From: Cryptomeria japonica
Taxonomy: Eukaryota; Streptophyta; Pinopsida; Cupressales; Cupressaceae
Length of the DNA: 62,000 nt
Reading direction: 5' to 3'
Assembly: GCF_030272615.1 (NCBI RefSeq)
Contig: NC_081405.1
Coordinates: 650,208,920 to 650,270,919, forward strand
Below the pieces are notes generated by a model. That model worked only from the letters and a program-made list of their open reading frames with translations, was not told the origin of the DNA and ran no database searches. A program made the position numbers and the translations under genes. Below are positions 58,711 through 62,000 of this stretch, one piece after another (the stretch's first letter is position 1; each line of letters begins with the position of its first letter).

Positions 58711-60629
58711 CGTTCAAGATAAAGGTAACAATGACACCACAACCAGTTATTTGCCCATTGCAATATTATGTCCATGGTTGCCTGTGTTATTTACAACACA
58801 CCAAGTAGTTACCCATAAACTATTCATGATAATCCGCTCGAGATCATCATTAATAGTAATAAGTAATGCTTTTGTTGCATTTTCAACGAATTATATATTA
58901 TGATCCATCAGGCATCTTCTCAACAAGGGTGCATATCATGTCCCCATTCATATTATAATACAAACACTAGACTTTGTTAGTGATTGATAAAGAAGCATGG
59001 AAAATAGAGATAATGATTCCATCACAATCTAGTGTGCAACCATTAACTTGGTCACTCTATTTGGCAATAGACAATCGCTAAAATCATCCTTGAGGATCTC
59101 TTTGATGAAAATTATGGTGTATAAAGAACACCAATTCCTTATTGGAAAGACACGTGTCTCTTTTAAAACAAGTATCTATTCTAAAGGTTTCGTCTCTTAG
59201 TTTCTTTGGGGATATTATTAATAACCTGGTCTAAATTTCTCAATGGAGATAAATAGACCATAGGAAGGATAGAAAAATGAGGAGTTCGTGATAACAACCA
59301 TAGAGTGCTCCATCACTGTGACAACGTGTATACGATATCCAATCATCTCAGACAACACTCCATATATCATTTAAAATCAATGTTGGATTGTCAAAAACAC
59401 ATGGTACTCAAATTTCACGAACACCGATAATCTAGATTTACGCATACAGACAGTTAAATATAAACTCTCTTATTTGGATCAATATAATATATACAAATCA
59501 ACAGTTGAATTGCACACATCATCTACAAGAATCGAGATATATTGGGTTCATATAATTGGCATTGGTTTAATGAGGCCAATTTTCATAAATATCATTTTTA
59601 CTGCATTCAATTCCTAGAATTATATCTTATTGTCTAAGATGCACAACTACAAGAAATAATATAAGGCAGCAGACAATTGCATTGTTCATTTTCTTCGTTA
59701 CCTAATTCATTATACTAGGACATTAATATTACATGATAAAGAACATATTTTTATGCAAACATTTCTATCAAATAAAATAATGATATGCATCAATATAAAT
59801 AAAAAACAAGCCTCTTATAATAGATTAGAGAAGCTGTCGACATTATTAATAAGGAAACATTACAATGCACAAAATATTTAAGCAGATAGAGGGAGCAAAA
59901 ACCTAGAAATCTCTACACATTGCAGTCAACTAGTCAATCGTCCTTGGAAATCAACATCCTGCATGGATAACTAGTGTTAGTGGAAATCACATTGGCGAGT
60001 AAATGAATTTAAAAATACATATAATCAACCTATGTGTTTATATATGAAATTTCAGTTTAAAATTCAATATAAACTAACACTAAGTAATGTATATCAATAA
60101 AATTATATGTGTCAATTTTCCATAGTGCCAAAGTTGTGACAAAGGAGGCATACAAATGTGTTTGGTATAAGTAAGCACTTAAAACATATTAAAATTCTAA
60201 TGTGTCCTAATAAGCTCACTTTGAAAAGACAAACATTTTTACTCTATAAACAATTTATAAAACCAAAAAAAAATAAAAATTAAACACAAAGATAACAAAA
60301 CTGAAACTATCTGTATGCAAGCCATCTTGCATTTTTCTTTTTGACTTGCAATGCAGACAGACATTTGCCCCTGCAATCTTTGAATCTTGTGCACTGAAAA
60401 TCTATGCACATTAAACTTCACAAGATCCCAAAATTTACAGACTCCTCAATAGGAACATTCACCAAATAGACAAAAATACGACAACCTACTATTGGCACAT
60501 TGCCTTCTATAAATGGACCATGGTTGCATAGAGATAATAGGCATGAATAGTCATATTCTATACACCTATATTCATATACATATACATGATATAGATACAT
60601 ACATAGATACATACATATCCACATACACT
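58711..60629. other. Non-coding stretch
   Basis: AT-rich; no supported gene or element. Contains an isolated AACTACAAGAAAT word at 59645 resembling a CACTA end, not supported by context. Confidence 0.4.
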
Positions 60630-60647
60630 TTATATATATATATATAT

Positions 60648-60683
<36 letters not shown>
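60630..60683. repeat. (TA)n and (CA)n microsatellites
   Basis: TA run at 60630-60648, then CA run of about 17 units to 60683. Open frames across it are artefacts. Confidence 0.95.
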
Positions 60684-60690
<7 letters not shown>

Positions 60691-60794
60691 TATATATAGA
60701 TATCCACACACATATACACATAAAAATATATATAAATATCCCTATATACACTTTACATAATAATTTTCCTTTCTTTTCATTCATGTTATACGGA

Positions 60795-61425
60795 CAGGGC
60801 TGTGGCTAATCTAGCTCCAAAATGGTTGTAGCTATTCTGGCTCCAAACGGCACGTCAATAACAAGAAAATTCAATAACACAATTTTTTTTGAAAATACAG
60901 ATAGTTGATCATGATCAGCAGATTTAGCTGCAGCTTTGATTTTTTGAATTTTTTTGGAAAAGTCAATAACAAAAGTTTAATAGCCCCTTTTTGGAGCTAG
61001 TTTAGCCATGTCCCTCCAAAACCCCACGTCAATAATACAAGAAGTCAATAACACAATTTTTTTTTAAAATTATAGATTGTTGATCATGATTAGTAGATTT
61101 ATCTACTGCTTTGATTTTTTTAAAACTCAATAAAACGAGTCTTATAACCCCTTTTTGGAGCTAGTTTAGTTGCTTCCCTACACAAATATCTCTCATGTTA
61201 GCACCATATTTCGTAAACCCTAACACATGAGAAAAAAATGTAATATATGATGCTTTCTTAGGGTTTGCCTATAAAACGACCGGACCAAAAACGTCACGAC
61301 TAAACTGACTCCAAAAAAAATAAAAAAATCACGAAATAGTCAATAACACGAACGTTAGTTAAAATTAAAGATTCTTAATCATGATCAACAGAACCAACTG
61401 CGGCTTTTATTTTTGGAAAATTTTC
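60795..61425. repeat. Diverged tandem repeat, ~175-bp unit
   Basis: Two full and one partial copy (60850-61025, 61026-61190, 61335-61425): CGTCAATAA-ACAAGAA, TCAATAACACAATTTTTTTT, TGATCATGATYAGYAGATTT, GCTTTGATTTTT and CCCTTTTTGGAGCTAGTTTA. No coding sense. Confidence 0.75.
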
Positions 61426-61620
61426 AAAATGAAAAGGCCACTGTTTAAAAAACATTCATGTTTAGAGTTATTGTTTCAACCAAACTTCCCACTACCACAG
61501 TGGTGAAACCCTCTCCGATGTTATCGCCACCAAAACCTACTCCAACCTTGCCACTCCTCTCTCATATTATTCTCCTCTTTCCTTGCCTTTCTACTCCCTC
61601 CAAAACAACCAACTCATAGT

Positions 61621-62000
61621 TGGAATGAAGGAACACTGAGAGGGGGGGTGAATCAGTGTTCTACCAGTAAATAAATCTTCAAACTTATTCTCAAACCACT
61701 GGAAGCTAATACAAGAAAGTAAAATGCAAAAAAACAAGATCATAACACCAAGATTTTTATGTGGAAACAAAGAAAGGGAAAAAACATGGTGGGATTAGAA
61801 CCCACAATATTCATTTACTGTGATAAGGAGTACATAAATATTACAAAGGGGGAATGCACATGCATTCAGGCTCACTGCCTAGAGCTCACTGCTCAGATTA
61901 CAATATGAAAGTCTCACTAACTTAAAAATCATTTACAATGAGCACTACAATGATTAAACTCCAAAATAGCATCAAATAATGCCTGGATGAGTTCCAATTA
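61621..62000 (-). repeat. Start of another copia LTR, cut by the window edge
   Basis: TGGAATGAAGGAACACTGAG, then a G run, GTGAATCAGTGTTC, then ACACCAAGATTTTTATGTGG, ATGGTGGGATTAGAACCCAC and CTGCCTAGAGCTCACTGCTC: the same block order as the other copia LTRs. No PBS on the left, so it is a 3' LTR of a minus-strand element running right, or a solo LTR. Possible target duplication base ATAGT at 61616-61620. Confidence 0.8.

Noticed and set aside
59640-59660. AACTACAAGAAAT as a CACTA 5' terminus
   Set aside because: Starts CACAACTA rather than CACTA, and no subterminal repeats follow.
60418-60809. Cys/Val and Thr/His repeat frames
   Set aside because: Produced by TA and CA microsatellites.

Overview
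The window is plant nuclear DNA of the kind found in large, repeat-swollen seed-plant genomes. It is AT-rich and holds layers of Ty1/copia and Ty3/gypsy LTR retrotransposons, a CACTA (En/Spm) DNA transposon and degraded transposon genes. A gymnosperm would fit, but nothing in the sequence proves the species. I see no intact host gene, no rRNA or tRNA gene, no CRISPR array and nothing bacterial.

Layout. (1) 1-9918, minus strand: the 5' two-thirds of a Tat-lineage Ty3/gypsy element (5' LTR, tRNA PBS, 2.1 kb leader, gag, protease with G-patch, RT, two RNase H domains, integrase), running off the left edge. (2) 9919-19016, plus strand: an intron and the last exon of a CACTA transposase gene (DUF4216 region, poly-Asp tail), split by a complete copia element at 11359-18215 with a perfect GTGTG target duplication. 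(3) 19017-28990: a dispersed 0.46 kb repeat, a decayed open frame of about 970 codons that I cannot classify, microsatellites, a possible TIR element with a captured minus-strand gene fragment, and a 166-bp foldback. (4) 28991-32335, plus strand: a multi-exon pseudogene with a SET domain followed by exons resembling plant En/Spm transposase family 24. (5) 33960-34806: a gypsy protease remnant. (6) 34811-55991: a four-deep nest. Its outer layer is a tandem LTR-internal-LTR-internal-LTR array of a pol-truncated copia element bounded by one AGTTG duplication. Inside its left LTR sits a solo LTR (34974-49312), inside that a nearly intact minus-strand copia (35395-48584), and inside the gag-pol of that copia a plus-strand LTR element with no pol (39910-46406) carrying two unusual ORFs. 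(7) 55997-57550: a second copy of the 0.46 kb repeat and subterminal foldback repeats ending in ...TAGTG, read as the 3' end of a CACTA element. (8) 57551-62000: an LTR related to the Tat element, microsatellites, a diverged tandem repeat and the start of another copia LTR.

How it fits together. The CACTA-type features share orientation and order (transposase C-terminus, SET/transposase-24 gene, 3' subterminal repeats), so much of the window may lie inside one very large, heavily invaded CACTA element. All copia-type elements, including the pol-less one, share the initiator-Met PBS, the 3' block around the polypurine tract and a U5 hairpin whose stem covaries between families. This suggests the pol-less and truncated elements were copied by proteins of the intact copia families.
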